Source of the DNA: Laguncularia racemosa
Taxonomy: Eukaryota > Streptophyta > Magnoliopsida > Myrtales > Combretaceae
Length of the DNA: 64,000 nucleotides
Assembly: GCA_037954665.1 (NCBI GenBank)
Contig: JBBMOL010000593.1
Span: 62,001 to 126,000, forward strand
Direction: 5' to 3'
The notes beneath the pieces are model-generated. The model worked only from the letters and a program-made list of their open reading frames with translations. It was not told the origin of the DNA and made no database searches. Positions 48,580 to 60,405 of the stretch are shown here, in pieces; positions within the stretch are counted from its first letter, which is position 1, and each line of letters opens with the position of its first letter. The position numbers were made by a program, and so were the translations under genes.

Positions 48580-48640
48580 TTATGATAACAAAATTTTTCT
48601 ATATGTCCAAACTTGTTGCAAAAATAGCAAGCATAAGTGT
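48580..48640 (-). pseudogene. Sirevirus second zinc knuckle
   Basis: The minus strand reads CYFCNKFGHIEKFC, an intact CX2CX4HX4C knuckle upstream of the protease remnant. Flanking codons are broken. Confidence 0.7.
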
Positions 48641-48839
48641 TAGATCTTATCGGTTTTTTTTTTTTTTCTTCTGATATTGATATGAACTTACCATTCTCGG
48701 ATGATGATTATATGATCTAGCATAGTCCCCATAATACCTTCTGTAATTTCTTCTGTAGTACTATCTATACATCTATCTATAATTCTATCTGTAGTTTTGT
48801 TTGAATTTCTATTTCGAATACTTTCTAATATTCTTTTCA

Positions 48840-49600
48840 GACTTATTTTTTTTTCATATTTATACTTTTATTTTCCTTCTTACTTATATCAACATCTTTA
48901 ATGATTAGATCTTTTTCCTTTAACAAAAGCAGTTTCCTTAGCTCAGTTTGAGGACTCAGTGATGAGGTGGAGGTATTAGCAAATAGGTATATGGCGATTT
49001 CTTGATTTCTAAACCTTATTTTGAAGGAAATGAGATAACTCGAAGAAGTCAGTACCTTTGGTACTGTGTTATGCCATTTTTAGGGTAAATTCCTTTGTTT
49101 AGTCTCCTTAAACAATCAAATTTGATATTTTTCGTAAATTTTTATATTAGCTATAACTTTTTATAAACACTTCTGTTTTGAGTGAATTTTGTAGCGTTGT
49201 ATTTGTTTTCTAATTTTCTACGTGTCCTTAAGTTTTAGGCATTTCTATTTGTAGTAAATTTTAGACATTTCCATTTTTGGAAACTTCCTATGTTCTATTT
49301 TTGGCAACTTTGTGACAACCGTTATTTATATACCCTAAGGCATTGGGCAGACATTATCATTGAGTATTATTGAAATTTTGGGCCATCATTGCTCTATTTT
49401 CTCCTAAATTTCGAAATTCATAAAAATTATTGAATTTGGATGCCAAATATCAAGGAATTCATATAATCAATCGATATTTGAAGGTCGCATATCGGGTATT
49501 CACAGAATCAACGGTTTTGTGATAAATTTCCTATTAATTTCATGTGTTTACACTATGTCACTCAACCTTGTTATATCATAATCCTTCTTTTGAATTACTT
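48840..49600. other. LTR-like insertion between gag and protease (tentative)
   Basis: The copia reading is lost between about 48840 and 49700. The stretch from TGTTATGCCATTTTTAGGG (49067) to about 49550 has an LTR look: a TATA-like TATTTATATACCC at 49325-49337 and no coding potential. No second border or target duplication was established. Confidence 0.35.
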
Positions 49601-49764
49601 ACTCTTTGAGATGATATTTACTTTTGTAGTTTTTCATCACTTTTAGAAAACTTAGTAAACATAGAGTTCAAATTTTTTTAAACTTCATTGACTCTTACAT
49701 TAAGTTCTTCAATTTCTTTTCCTAATATATTATTTTCATTTGATAACACATTTTAAGCTTCTTG

Positions 49765-50959
49765 TTAGCTTTTATAATCCATATATGAAATTTCCATATC
49801 ATTTTTTAGAATATCGTTTTCATCAATCAATAACATATTAGTTTGACATATGACTTCTTTTTCATTTTGCAAAGTTTCAATCTTTTCATTTGCCTTAGAT
49901 AAAGCCTTTAATTGGTGTTTAAGTTGTTTCCTAAAGCTAGCTAGTATATCATTCTTAGATTCAGAAGATACCTTAGAAAAAGCCATGAAGCACATATTTG
50001 CCTTTTCTTCATTGTCTAATCCAGCGTTTGACTCAATGTTTGACTCATTAAGATTACTCCATGTTGCCATTAAAGCTTTTTTGTTTCTTCTTGTATTTCT
50101 CTATCTTTTTTATCAACGCAAGACATTCATACTTAATGTATCCTAGCTTCTTACATTTGAAGCAAACTATTTCTTTCTTTTTCTCTTTCTTTTCTTCTTT
50201 TTCTTTGAATAACTTTCTTATACCATACTTAGATTGATTAGCAAAAAAACATTTAGACCATTTAGAATGCTTACCATTTTTCTTGAATGCTTTTGTAAAT
50301 CTTTGAACCAACATTGTCAGTTCATCATTATCTTCCTCATTGTCTGATTCTTTGTCTATCTTAATGTCTTTTTTAGTAGCCTTAAATGCTATAGACTTTT
50401 TGACTTTCTCTTGATCATTTATATGCTTCAATTTCGATTCATATGCCTGAAGCTTTTCTTGAAGTTGACTCAAGGTTAGTTTGTCTAAGTCATGAGCTTC
50501 TTCAATTACATTTGTCTTTAAATCCCATGAACTTGGCAAGATTCTCAAGATTTTTCTTACGAGCTCCTTGTTATCAAACTTTTTACCAAGTAAAGCAAGT
50601 TCGTTAATAATTAAAGTAAATCTATTAAATCCATCAAATATAGTTTCATCAAATTGAAATATAAACAATTCATAGTCTTGCACAAGTGCTCCTCTCCCGG
50701 TGTCTTTGATCATTGCAGCACCTTTGTAGGTTTCATGCAATTTGTCCCATATTTCCTTAGTGGATTCACATGATGAAATAATTGCGAACATAGTATGAGA
50801 GATGCTCATTAGAAGCAGATTCTTTACTGTATTGTTTATTTCAACTTTTTTCTTTTCTTCATTAGCTAGGATTAGACTATCAGTGAGAATGATTTCTTGA
50901 TCTCCATAACGTATGATTTCCCATGAAGCAAAATTGGTTGCTTTAATATAAGTTTCCAT
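49765..50959 (-). pseudogene. Sirevirus gag
   Basis: The minus strand starts METYIKATNFASWEIIRYGD at 50959 and reads 301 codons to 50057. It holds a UBN2-type gag body: ISHTMFAIISSCESTKEIWD, VQDYELFIFQFDETI and LLGKKFDNKELVRKIL. A knuckle CFKCKKLGYIKYEC follows near 50165-50125; its His has become Tyr. A frame change leads to 50070-49765, MATWSNLNESNIESN and ANMCFMAFSKVSS, then a coiled coil (SKANEKIETLQNEKEVI). The MATWS/ANMCFMA motif after the knuckle is typical of Sirevirus gag. The gag body itself is uninterrupted; the C-terminal part ends at a stop. Confidence 0.85.
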
Positions 50960-51060
50960 CTTGCATTTCTATTAAGGAAAGTTAGTACCATCAAAGAATT
51001 TTATATAATTAGATGCAATTATGATTGCATTGTCAGCCATTAAAGAAGACTGTGATATAT

Positions 51061-52116
51061 AGAGGTTCCTTCTATTGGGAATTTCCTCTCTTCCAACTAC
51101 GTTGCTAGGGATCTAGTCTTCCACACTAGTTGTTTCACTAATCCAATAAGTAAGAAATGTTACAAATACCAATAACTCTTGCTCTATCTTTCTATCCTTT
51201 CACTCGGCTAATCATAGATTATAAGACTCTTGTAACCTCACTTTCTAAGCCAAAATTTACATAAAAAAGTAAATAAAATTTATACAAAAATGAGAAAATA
51301 TAAATTCTCTAGTTTAAGCTTAAGAGAACAGAGAATTGTAATTTTTTGTTTTGCTTTGTTTTCTTCATCTCTTCTTATGTTGTTTTTCTATTTTTGTATA
51401 TGTGTTGTTTGAATTTGAAATATTCAATTTATATATTATTCTTTTTTGATAGAAGCCTTCTAGCGCTCACAAAGTCTTTTAACGTTCATAGATAATATCT
51501 CTACATTTGTGGAATTTTGAAAAATTTTACTTGAAATTCAAATTCGAATTCCTTAATCATGTAATTAATTCTGCTTGAAATTGAAATTGTCGATATTTAT
51601 CTTCGTCTGCCTCTTTAACAACCTTGTATAAATGAGCTTCGGTTGAAAACCAAAGATCCCTCTTATTACGAATATGCATGAACCGATAATCTTTCTCCTT
51701 ATCTTGTTCTTCTTCTTTGGATAATAATTAGTTAAAATAAATCTTAAACTAATTTAATTCATTATGTAAATAAAACTTTGCTAATCGGAGTTACAAATAA
51801 ATCAAACTTATATTTAATATTAGATAAGAATTATATAAACATACATTCTCTAAACCTAAGTTTACAAACTAAAGTATTAAACTCTCTGTTTAAATGTTTA
51901 CTAAAATGTTTAACAAATTATTTATGTCAAACTATCTATTTGAGTGTCTATTGAAACATCTAATAGATTTTTTGTATCCAATTATCTATTTAAGTGTCTA
52001 TAAACTATTGTCCACTCAAGTGTCTATAAAAAAAAATACATTTGTTCCACGCATTTCACACATATTTATTAATAACCTTTTTGTTATCATTAGAACTTAT
52101 TTTAGAAAACTCAACA
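51061..52116 (-). repeat. Sirevirus 5' LTR
   Basis: The outer border TCAACA at 52116 equals TGTTGA on the minus strand, the same start as the left LTR. The inner border at about 51061 lies next to a very degenerate primer-site-like TGTGATATAT. It carries an extra ~100 bp at 51510-51610 relative to the left copy. Confidence 0.75.
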
Positions 52117-52308
52117 AAAGTGAATAGAAAGTAGTGGATATGGAGGCTAATATGAAAGAATTTGATTATATAACAAGGGTGGGCTTTTTGGGGAATTTAG
52201 GAATCCTATAGCTTTAGTCGCTCAATGGAGTTTGACTATTAGTGATTTAAGAGAGAATGAGAGTGGGATAATTTGCTCAATGCTTAGGAATTGGTTAAGG
52301 GACAACGG

Positions 52309-52770
52309 TGTTTGTTTATTATAGATGGGAGTAGTTGTACTAAACTTTCCTTTAGCATTTTTGCTCATGGCGTTGAGTTAAAGATTGAATCCCATCTAAA
52401 ACCTTAAAGTTTACATTGGTTTGGGGAGAGGATTCTTGCATGTCAACAATTGGGTTAAGGTACCATTTACCATTGGCAAGTATGTAGATGAGGTAGATTG
52501 CGATGTGACACCTATGGATGCAACTAATGTTTTATTGGGAAGACCGTTGCAATCTGATAGGTAAACATTATCTAACAAATTCTACAATACATACTCTTTT
52601 GGAAAGGATAGAAAGAAGATTGTGCTTTGCCCTATTAGTTTAACTAAAGTGAGGAAGAAGTCACTCACAAAAGTGAAGCGAAGGCAAGACCAATCAAATA
52701 CACCTATGAGAAAAGGGTTTCATAACCAAAGAAGAAAATTGTAGATTTAAGGGCAAATCTTTCCCAACAT
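52309..52770 (+). pseudogene. Ty3/gypsy retropepsin remnant
   Basis: Translation near 52312 gives CLFIIDGSSCTKL (family: IDGGSCTN). KIESHLKP follows, then in shifting frames FTIGKYVDEVDCDVTPMDAT and NVLLGRPLQSDR at 52460-52560, and YSFGKDRKKIVLCPIS at 52590-52640. This is the aspartic protease to linker region of plant gypsy pol. It has stops and frameshifts and no adjoining RT. Confidence 0.8.
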
Positions 52771-54040
52771 GGAGGGAATGATTGGAATTGAGGTCCTCGA
52801 GATCAAGTTAGAGCTCCTAAGAGATTTATTTAAGTTCAAAAAAATGGTAGGAGTGATGCTAGGTGGAAATTTAAGCTAAGGGAAAAGCCATTTGATAACT
52901 AGAATTGTCTCATAATTTTATAAGAACAAAGGTTCAAAGCATTTGCTGCATAATAGAATTGTTGGACTAAGAAATTACCAAATAGGTTTAAAGCATCTAT
53001 AAAACGGTCGGAGCATTTGTAGCCGAGACAGAGCATATTTTTCTTGAAGATAAAAATTTGGATTGTTGGCACATGTTCCAGAGCATTCTATTATTTACGC
53101 TATAGACTTTTTGTTTACCTTGCATTTATATTTTATTTTTATTTTATGACTATTTTACCCTTTTATTAGACTAATAAGATATTAATAGGATTTATTTTTT
53201 AGTATTAAGACAGTTGTTCATTGTTATCTCTCTTATTCATAGTGTGAAACTTTTTAATATCAATTGAAAGACTTCTTTTTTGATCTTATTAGTCAATCCA
53301 TTTTTTTGATTGTGTCGATCATCTTAGTTAGATATGTTGTATGTAATATCGACTTTTCTAGCTAATTCCATATTGTTTTTTATAATTGTGTGTCACATCG
53401 GTTATAGGAATTCAATAACCAATTGATTCAATTGTTAATTAGATTTGTTTAGTTATAATTGCTTATATCCATTTCTTTTTTTGTTTAATCCCATGAAAAC
53501 ACAAAAAATGTGCGCTTTATTTATTTGTTACTATTATTAAACCCTCTAATAAACAACAAAAATACATTCTTAGCATTTGCTTGAAGATAGATCTTGCAAC
53601 TTAAATTCTTTACAAGGCTTTGGGTCATATGATTGGTTTAAAAAAAAAAAGGGTCCTTATTTGCAAACTTTTCTAATTGTAGAGGACTCAAATGGAGAAA
53701 GAAAAAAAGGTTTAGGATAAATAGAAAAATAATCAAAATTTTGAGGATTAAAAGTATTTTTTTTATTAATAAACAGTTTTTAAATAATGAAAAACAATAT
53801 TTAATATTTAATGATAAGAATTTTTTATAATTTTATTCATATTTTTAATGAGATTAATTTAATTTTTAATTTTATCATTAATTTATGTATTAATGATGAT
53901 CAATAATAAAGATCTAGTATATATAAATCGATGATAAGATTAAAAATTAGATTGATTTCCTTAAATAATGGATGCTTGAACAGATTGTAAAAGGTTCTAT
54001 TATGATATGAATAATAATCAATAATAGTATTAAACAGATT
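52771..54040. other. AT-rich flank, possible decayed gypsy LTR
   Basis: No ORF was seen. The part at 52960-53250 has an LTR-like look after the protease remnant, but no repeat partner exists in the window. Long A and T runs lie at 53640-53900. Confidence 0.4.
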
Positions 54041-54159
54041 AGCATGCACAGCAACGCGGGATTTACAAAGAAAGTCTACCTCCTCCCTGAATTCGTGAAA
54101 CTCGCATCATCCGAAAAAGCCCAGGGGGATTAACTGCGACATGCTACAGTAGCGGTCAC

Positions 54160-54281
54160 CAGCGTCCCACGTAAACAAAGGATCGATGCGATTTGGTGTA
54201 ACGTGGAAGACTGTCCCAACTTCCATAAGAGACGTGGCTATATGGCCGCATCCCCTCTCTTCCTACGTTGATTATATATAT
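54160..54281 (+). promoter_or_regulatory. ABRE-rich promoter remnant with TATA box
   Basis: Three ACGT-core motifs lie in 70 bp: CACGT at 54168-54172, ACGTGG at 54201-54206 and a canonical GACGTGGC at 54231-54238. A TATA-like TATATATA sits at 54274-54281, about 70 bp before the ATG at 54349. ABREs of this type drive abscisic-acid and seed-maturation expression, which fits the downstream LEA-type sequence. Confidence 0.6.
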
Positions 54282-54348
54282 TAAAAAAGATAGAAAGCTT
54301 TGACGGTACAAAACACAAAACTCGTTGTTTTCTTATCGATAGTTTGAG

Positions 54349-54540
54349 ATGTCCGGAGCACAGCCAAAGGAATCAAGACGGCGACAACTTATGAGTCCGT
54401 AGCGGGAGGAGAGAACCGGACCCGGAGAGATATACTGTCACGTGAAGACGAGGGCGGTATTCAAATCGATAAACCTCAGGACTAGGTCAAGGATGCGGCT
54501 GGTAAGGGCGGCCCAATCTTTGGCGGGGGTATACTAATAT
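54349..54540 (+). pseudogene. Seed-maturation protein (PM41-like, LEA-type) pseudogene
   Basis: The ATG at 54349 begins MSGAQPKESR. After a 1-base loss near 54381 the +1-shifted frame reads ATTYESVAGGENRTRRD and SREDEGGIQIDK. An in-frame TAG (54483-54485) follows, then VKDAAGKGGPIFG, where homology ends. The small (~80 residue) plant seed-maturation protein family, as recalled, shares the blocks ATTYESVEGGENRT, EDEGGIQI and GKGGPxFG. The C-terminus is missing and a hAT element starts about 50 bp downstream. GC content is clearly above the surroundings. The family name is from memory; the break points are seen directly. Confidence 0.65.
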
Positions 54541-55019
54541 AGTATTTAAAAAAAAAAATTTATGAAATATAATACTCACAAATAAGGTTATCAAAATCGC
54601 GATTTTACGTAAAATTGTTAGGGGACCATAGAATTAGAAAATATAAATGAAATGTAGAAACATAAGTTTTTACATTCTTTGTAAAATAACTTCAAAATAT
54701 TATAAATTTACTTACAGTAGTCATTAAAAAATATAATTAATAGAAATAAGAAAATTCAATAAATATTTTGGTCATAAATTGCAATAAAAGTCATGATATA
54801 GATAATCAAGCATAAGTTGTATAATATAGATAGTCAACCATAAAAATAATCAATCACAAGTTCTAATAAAAGTTATGAAATTATAAATTATAATACAAAA
54901 CAACAACTAAAATAAATCATTATAATTTCCACCATCTCTCCCATTTATATCACCATCATTATTTGCATCTTCCTCATCTTCTTCTTCATCAATATCAACA
55001 TTATTATGTGTTGTACTAC

Positions 55020-58000
55020 TATCAATGATTTACATACCATCTAATTCCAATTTTTTTAAAGTTCCCATTTGCATTTCAGCTTCAACCTCATCAATATCAT
55101 GAATGTCCAAATTATCTAGGATTGGGGAATTACTTCCAGGACTCCCTAAATTCACATAGGCACCAATTTCCTCCATATCCTCATCTTTTTCTTCACCCCT
55201 TGCACTTGGACGGATATGCAACACACCCTCATTCTCATTTGATGAGTTAAACGTATTTTCTTCGTCAACTATCTATTCATTATCAGATGAGAAATTTTCA
55301 ATAGTGAAAGTAGAAGTGTCAGTAATGTATCTTTCTTTCCTATTTCTTAATTTCAAGTTATGCATTACAAACACTAAATCATTTATCTTTTGTTGATGCA
55401 GCCTATTTCTCTTTTTGGTATGGACCCGAAAATGAAAAAAAAGGTTATATATAACTTTATAAGATTCATAATCCTAATAATATATCAAATCAAATAAAAG
55501 AACTATTTGTATCGTACCATTTCAAATGCACTCCAATTATGCTCATAACCTGAAAAACTATAAGTCAAACTTAAAACATGAATAGCAAACTTTTGTAGTT
55601 TTATTCATCTTCATATGAATCCCACCATTTAACTAGAGCTTTTTTGTCTCTTGTTAACCTTGCAGCTTCAATACCAAATAGTCCATTAACATCCTTAAAT
55701 CTTTTAAGCTACATATCAATCTTACACCTTTCAGTTGGATTAAAAACCATATGCACTATGCAATCATATAATCCAATCTTAACATCAACATCAACTTAAA
55801 AATCAAGACTATAATGGTAATGGGGATTCAAATAATAAGCTGCAACATGCAACAATCTATGAACTTGAAGCTCCCATCTCTTGTCAATAATTTTAAAGAT
55901 AGGTCCATAACTACAGTAAATAAATATGATTTCAATTTATAAATGAAACTTTAAAATAACACTAAAGAAAAAAAAATATATAGCTAATAAGTTGAGATAG
56001 ATATTACCTTTTCTTCACATTGTTGGAATTTGCTTTAATTTTCTCTTTGGCACAATACATTTCTGGATAAATGAAATCCATAGCTGGTTGTTAATCAGAA
56101 TCCACTAATCTAAGCACTTTAATTAAGGGAAATGCAGCTTTAATGATGAGATCCATGATGGGAGCCAAGCCAGAAGATGGAATGTGGATCCTCTTGAAGT
56201 GCCACCTGGACCGATCACAAGGAATCGAGCGAAACGATTCAAGGAAGCACTTAACGGGTTGATAAAGGATGTCCATGGAGCCGGAAAGGATTGGAGCAAT
56301 CATGAAGTTGGAAAGGATTGGAACAACCATGGGAATGCCCTTGCTCTTATACAAGTCATAACGGATACGGGTTGAAGAGGGCGTGTCTTTACAAGGTACG
56401 GCTGTGTAGGAGCCTGAAGGTTACATAGAATCATACACAGTCGTATACACGGCTAAAAGGTACGGCCGTGTATGGTGTCAAGAATATCTACAGAAAGATA
56501 CACGTCTAGAAGTATACGGCCGTGTATGTCTCCAACGCCGTCGGCCTTCATGTCTACACCGCCAGCCTTCATGTCTTGTTTTTGTTATTTTTACGCAACT
56601 TATTGAAGTGATGTCGTTTTGGGCTTTATTGTTACAAATTGTAAACCCTCATATAAAGCTCATAGGGTTTCAAACATAGAATATAGAACATATACAACAT
56701 TGAAAGTTTGAAAACACTTTTTGAGAGAATTCCTCTCTTGGTTCTTTAAAGAACTAACCTAGAACTTATCGGATTTTATTTCCGTGGTGTTCATCCCAAC
56801 TTATCAATCGGTCTTTCATCCCGATTGTGGCATCTTCATATTATACCAAGGTTCTTGTCTCGCTTATAGACAATGGGTCGCAGTTTCCACTTGAGGGTGT
56901 TTGGCATCTTAGGTAACGAATTCCGAACGTATTGGTATTGGGTTTCGTCACACGTTGGCGTGGTTTGTATCAGTTAGGAATCCGATCAAACCGATCTCGT
57001 ATCATTTAAGGCAAATAATAACATTATTCAAAAACCTACTATCCAAAACCACTTGTTGAATCTGCTTTCCATCACTTGTGGTCGTATACTTACATGATTT
57101 CCAGTGAGTTGAAGTGAACATCGTCATTAGTGCACCCTTTAACTCATTAAGGAAACCTAATGTCAAATAGGAAGCGGCAAAACGAGTTGCACCAGGTCTA
57201 ATCAAGTCCCTCCCTTTAGTGTATCTCCTCAAGATTGAGGTAAGTAGAGTCCTGGAATAAATATATGTAGTAATTCACTTCCCTTTTGCAATTGTTCCAT
57301 GATGGATCTTCAAATTCTTCTCAAAGTCCTCCAAGATCAAATCAATGCAATGTGCTGCACAAGGTGTCCAATACAAGCATTTTCTTTTCTCCATCAATTT
57401 TTCTCCTACTACTTTATAATTTGCAGCATTATCTGTGATTACTTGTATAACATTCTCCTCTCCAACCTTTTCCATAATATCATCTAACATTGCAAAAACT
57501 TTATCAGTTGTCTTAGATATATTGAAAGAGTCTATAGATGACAAGAAGACCATTCCTCTAGGGCTATTTACCAAGAAATTGCATATGGAATGCCTCTTTC
57601 TATCAATCTATGCATAAGACATAATAGAGCAACTTGTTTTTTTCCATTCAGCTTTGTAGTCTTTAAGTAATTACATTGTTTGAGCTACTTCTTTCTTTAA
57701 ATAAGTCAGCATTAGCTCATGATAGGAAGAAGGTTTAAAACCACAACCATATCTACCAACCAATTGAAGCATCTTGATAAACTCTGGATTTTTTACACAG
57801 TTAAATGGAATTGCACTAGTGTAGAAAAAATGAGCAATTTGTTAGCAACATTCTTCTTTCAAATCTTTCTTCATAAACTAGTTAATTGTATCTTGGCTTG
57901 CTCGTGTTCCACTTCCACCAATTTTTAATTTTTTTTCTTCAAAAAGATATCCATGCAATTCCTTTTTTTTTTCTTTATAGATATCTGCTCCACCTCATCA

Positions 58001-58323
58001 TCATCATCATCATCAGAATCTTCAATGCCATTAATTTGCTTTCTTTTCATTTTTGATATTTTTGCTGCTTTCAGCAACATTATTAATATTTCATTTTTTA
58101 CATCATTTGGGACACCACTACATGCTTCTAAATCTTTACATGTACACCCTAAGTGATTCTTGAAACTATAAATGCCTCCACTAACAACTTTATTACAATA
58201 CTTGCGTTTTACCCATTTCCCATTATTGTCTACATCAATTATTTGCTTCTAACCAACATTAGATCTACTTTCAAATGCATTCTTCCTTTTAGAGCCCTCT
58301 TTAGATGATTTGGAAAAAGACAT
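55020..58323 (-). pseudogene. hAT transposase (BED finger, DUF659, hAT C-terminal)
   Basis: Minus strand from ATG at 58323: a BED-like finger (KYCNKVVSGGIYSFKNHLGC near 58200-58140, one Cys replaced by Arg), an Asp run encoded by a CAT repeat (57986-58010), then a DUF659 core. The core shows MVFLSSIDSFNISKTTDKVF (57550), VIQVITDNAANY (57450) and YWTPCAAHCIDLILEDF (57370). The next block is TRFAASYLTLGFLNELKGAL (57190), then LDSRFLNNVIICLK at 57010. After an 861-bp insertion it resumes AAFPLIKVLRLVDSD (56140-56095) and AMDFIYPEMYCAKEKI. The C-terminal dimerisation-like part is at 55800-55600 (ALVKWWDSYEDE), with an acidic tail ending at 55030. Stops are scattered, so it is inactive. Confidence 0.85.
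56144..57004 (+). mobile_element. 861-bp LTR-like insertion (solo LTR) in the hAT transposase
   Basis: Starts TGATGAGATC and ends GATCTCGTATCA, flanked by the exact 5-bp duplication TTTAA (56139-56143 and 57005-57009). Removing it rejoins the transposase reading between CLK and AAFPLIKV. No internal direct repeats were seen, so a solo LTR or a small non-autonomous LTR element is likely. The 63-codon frame at 56184-56375 (PPGPITRNRAKRFKEAL) resembles a C-terminal piece of gypsy polyproteins. Three TACGGC(C/T)GTGTA motifs lie at 56397, 56461 and 56515. Confidence 0.78.
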
Positions 58324-60405
58324 TTTAACTTAGTCAATATTTAAAATCCTGTAAAGAAATAAAAAATAAAGAGTAAATATAAAGTATGAAACCAATTATA
58401 CTTTCTTAACTACCTAGATAAAACCAATTATAAATAGACATCCGACATCAAACCACTAAAACAAAAGAAGAAACAATCTCAAAAAGAAGTCAGCACATCA
58501 CAATACACTAGCAACCCCATCCTTCTTTTGTTAAACAACTTTTCTTAACCAATAAAAAACATATAAATCAATAGCATAAAACCATGAACTCAACAATATA
58601 CCCCAAAATCAACGTTATTAAAGATGAGACAGTCATCAAGGATGCAAAATAAGAAGGAAATATCATATATAGGATCACTACTACAATTTACGAAATCTTT
58701 GGTATGGTTACGACTCTATCAGCTATAAAACACATATTGGCTGACATCTCTTTTCATTGTCTAATGTGGAAGTTAAGTATGATGAACAGTTATTGTTGGC
58801 TACAAACAAAAGCAAAATGTTTTCTTGTTTCTTGGCTAAGCCTTTGCTTATTGATGCAATTAAGTAACTAATTGTATATGCATTTATTGGCAATGTAATA
58901 TGCCCATTGCTTGAAAGTCCAAACACTTCATTGAGTCTGTATAGCCCTAATATAAATAATATTATAAATATTAATGGAATATACCTAATAGAGTAAAAAC
59001 ACAAAAACTTTAGTTATCATTACATTAGGTGGTTGGCAATTAGAGCAAATTTCTAGACATAGACAACCATTGTATAACTAATCTATATGACGAACTGTCT
59101 CATATGGATTTTGGCACTAGACCTATAAAACCAAGTTTTTTCTTCTCAACTTCTCAGCCCACTTAAATGACCATTGTTGGTCAATTCCCAATTTGTGTAT
59201 CCTACCTTATATTAGGAGTGGATGTCTAGCATTATACCTAGCCACTTCATCTTAACATCATGAAATTAAGTGGTCATTGTTAATTAATCTATAACCCGCT
59301 CACCCTACACCACAAAAGGTGTAGGCATCCTCTATCTAGACCCTCTTAATCATTTCATGCAACTTCTTGGACCTTTAAGAATGACCAATATCAATGGTTC
59401 ATGACTTGTGTAACCTATTCCATGGTAAGATTAAACATCCTACAATGCAACACACATAACCAATAGCAACCATAAAAAAAGGGGTTTTGTTGACCTAAAA
59501 GGAAGTTTGGTTTATTAAACCTTCTTAGAACGTTTTACTTTTGAAACTTGTCTAGTATGACTGATTCTGAGGTTTCATTGACAACATAAGTCAGCATGGT
59601 AGATTTTGAGTCTCGGTAAGTTTAGTCAACCATTCAACTAGTTGAACTATCATCAAATAGAGATTAGTTTGATTGATTGAATAATGGGTTTAGCTAGCCA
59701 ATGAGTTTTCTCGCAACCAAACAAAGAAACCTTCGTATGAAAAAAAGGAATCAAGATGAAGAAATGGAATCACGAATCAAGACAGGTTAAATAGAAAATA
59801 CCCATAACAATAGGACATAACAACCTCGGAAGGTGGAAGTGATAAAACTTGATTACCTGAAAAAAGGTAGAAATGGATGGGATGCAAACCGTGATGTGAT
59901 GGTGAACAGCAGTTTACTGCAACTCTTTCACCTTAAAGATCAGTGCTGTGACTATGAAGTGAATGGAGAATCAGAGATGCAACAAAACTTAATGCGATTG
60001 AGTTGAGATTGTTGTGACTTGCAAAACAACTGAGAAGGGAACAGAGTTGTGAAGGCCAAAGATGGGAATGAAATGAAGATGAAGAATAGACCAAATTACA
60101 GCTAGAAGACACTGAAAAAAAATGAACACATGACCATGACTTGGGTTACGCTTATTTTAAACTTAGTGGTGGCCTATTGTAGTCTTGGACTTGGACTAAA
60201 ATGGCTATAGACTTTCAATTTAACAAGAATCGGTTGAAATGCAATGTAACTCACGATTTTAATGATTCCATCAACATAATCGTGATTTTACTGCAATTTT
60301 ACCTTCAAACTGATTTTTTATGCGAGTTAACAATGAGTATGATCACAAACTTGTAAACTCATAGAAACATATGAGTTAACTTGTGATTTTGACAACCATG
60401 CCTGC

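Larger units (their letters stand above)
38540..52116 (-). mobile_element. Sirevirus-type copia retrotransposon with env-like ORF
   Basis: Two similar ~1 kb terminal repeats flank a minus-strand gag-pol and an extra ORF after pol. Left LTR about 38540-39591, right LTR about 51061-52116; both begin TGTTGA on the minus strand. On the minus strand the left LTR follows the purine tract AAAAAAGAGAGAGAA, which fixes its inner border. Coding order (minus): gag 50959-49765, knuckle and protease 48640-48400, integrase 48130-47150, RT and RNase H, then env-like ORF 41910-39970. That layout (large gag with coiled coil, extra ORF downstream of pol) is the Sirevirus pattern. It is split by at least one large insertion. 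The LTRs differ by indels, so it is old. No target duplication was found. Confidence 0.85.
54586..60405 (-). mobile_element. hAT-superfamily DNA transposon (decayed)
   Basis: Imperfect inverted ends: GGTTATCAAAATCGCGATTTTAC at 54586-54608, and on the other strand ATGGTTGTCAAAATCACAAG from about 60402 leftward. Further TCAAAATC/GATTTT-type subterminal motifs lie at 60250-60400. The minus-strand transposase lies at 58323-55020, with a ~1.9 kb non-coding 5' region (58330-60400). A convincing 8-bp target duplication was not found, so the exact ends are approximate. Confidence 0.75.
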
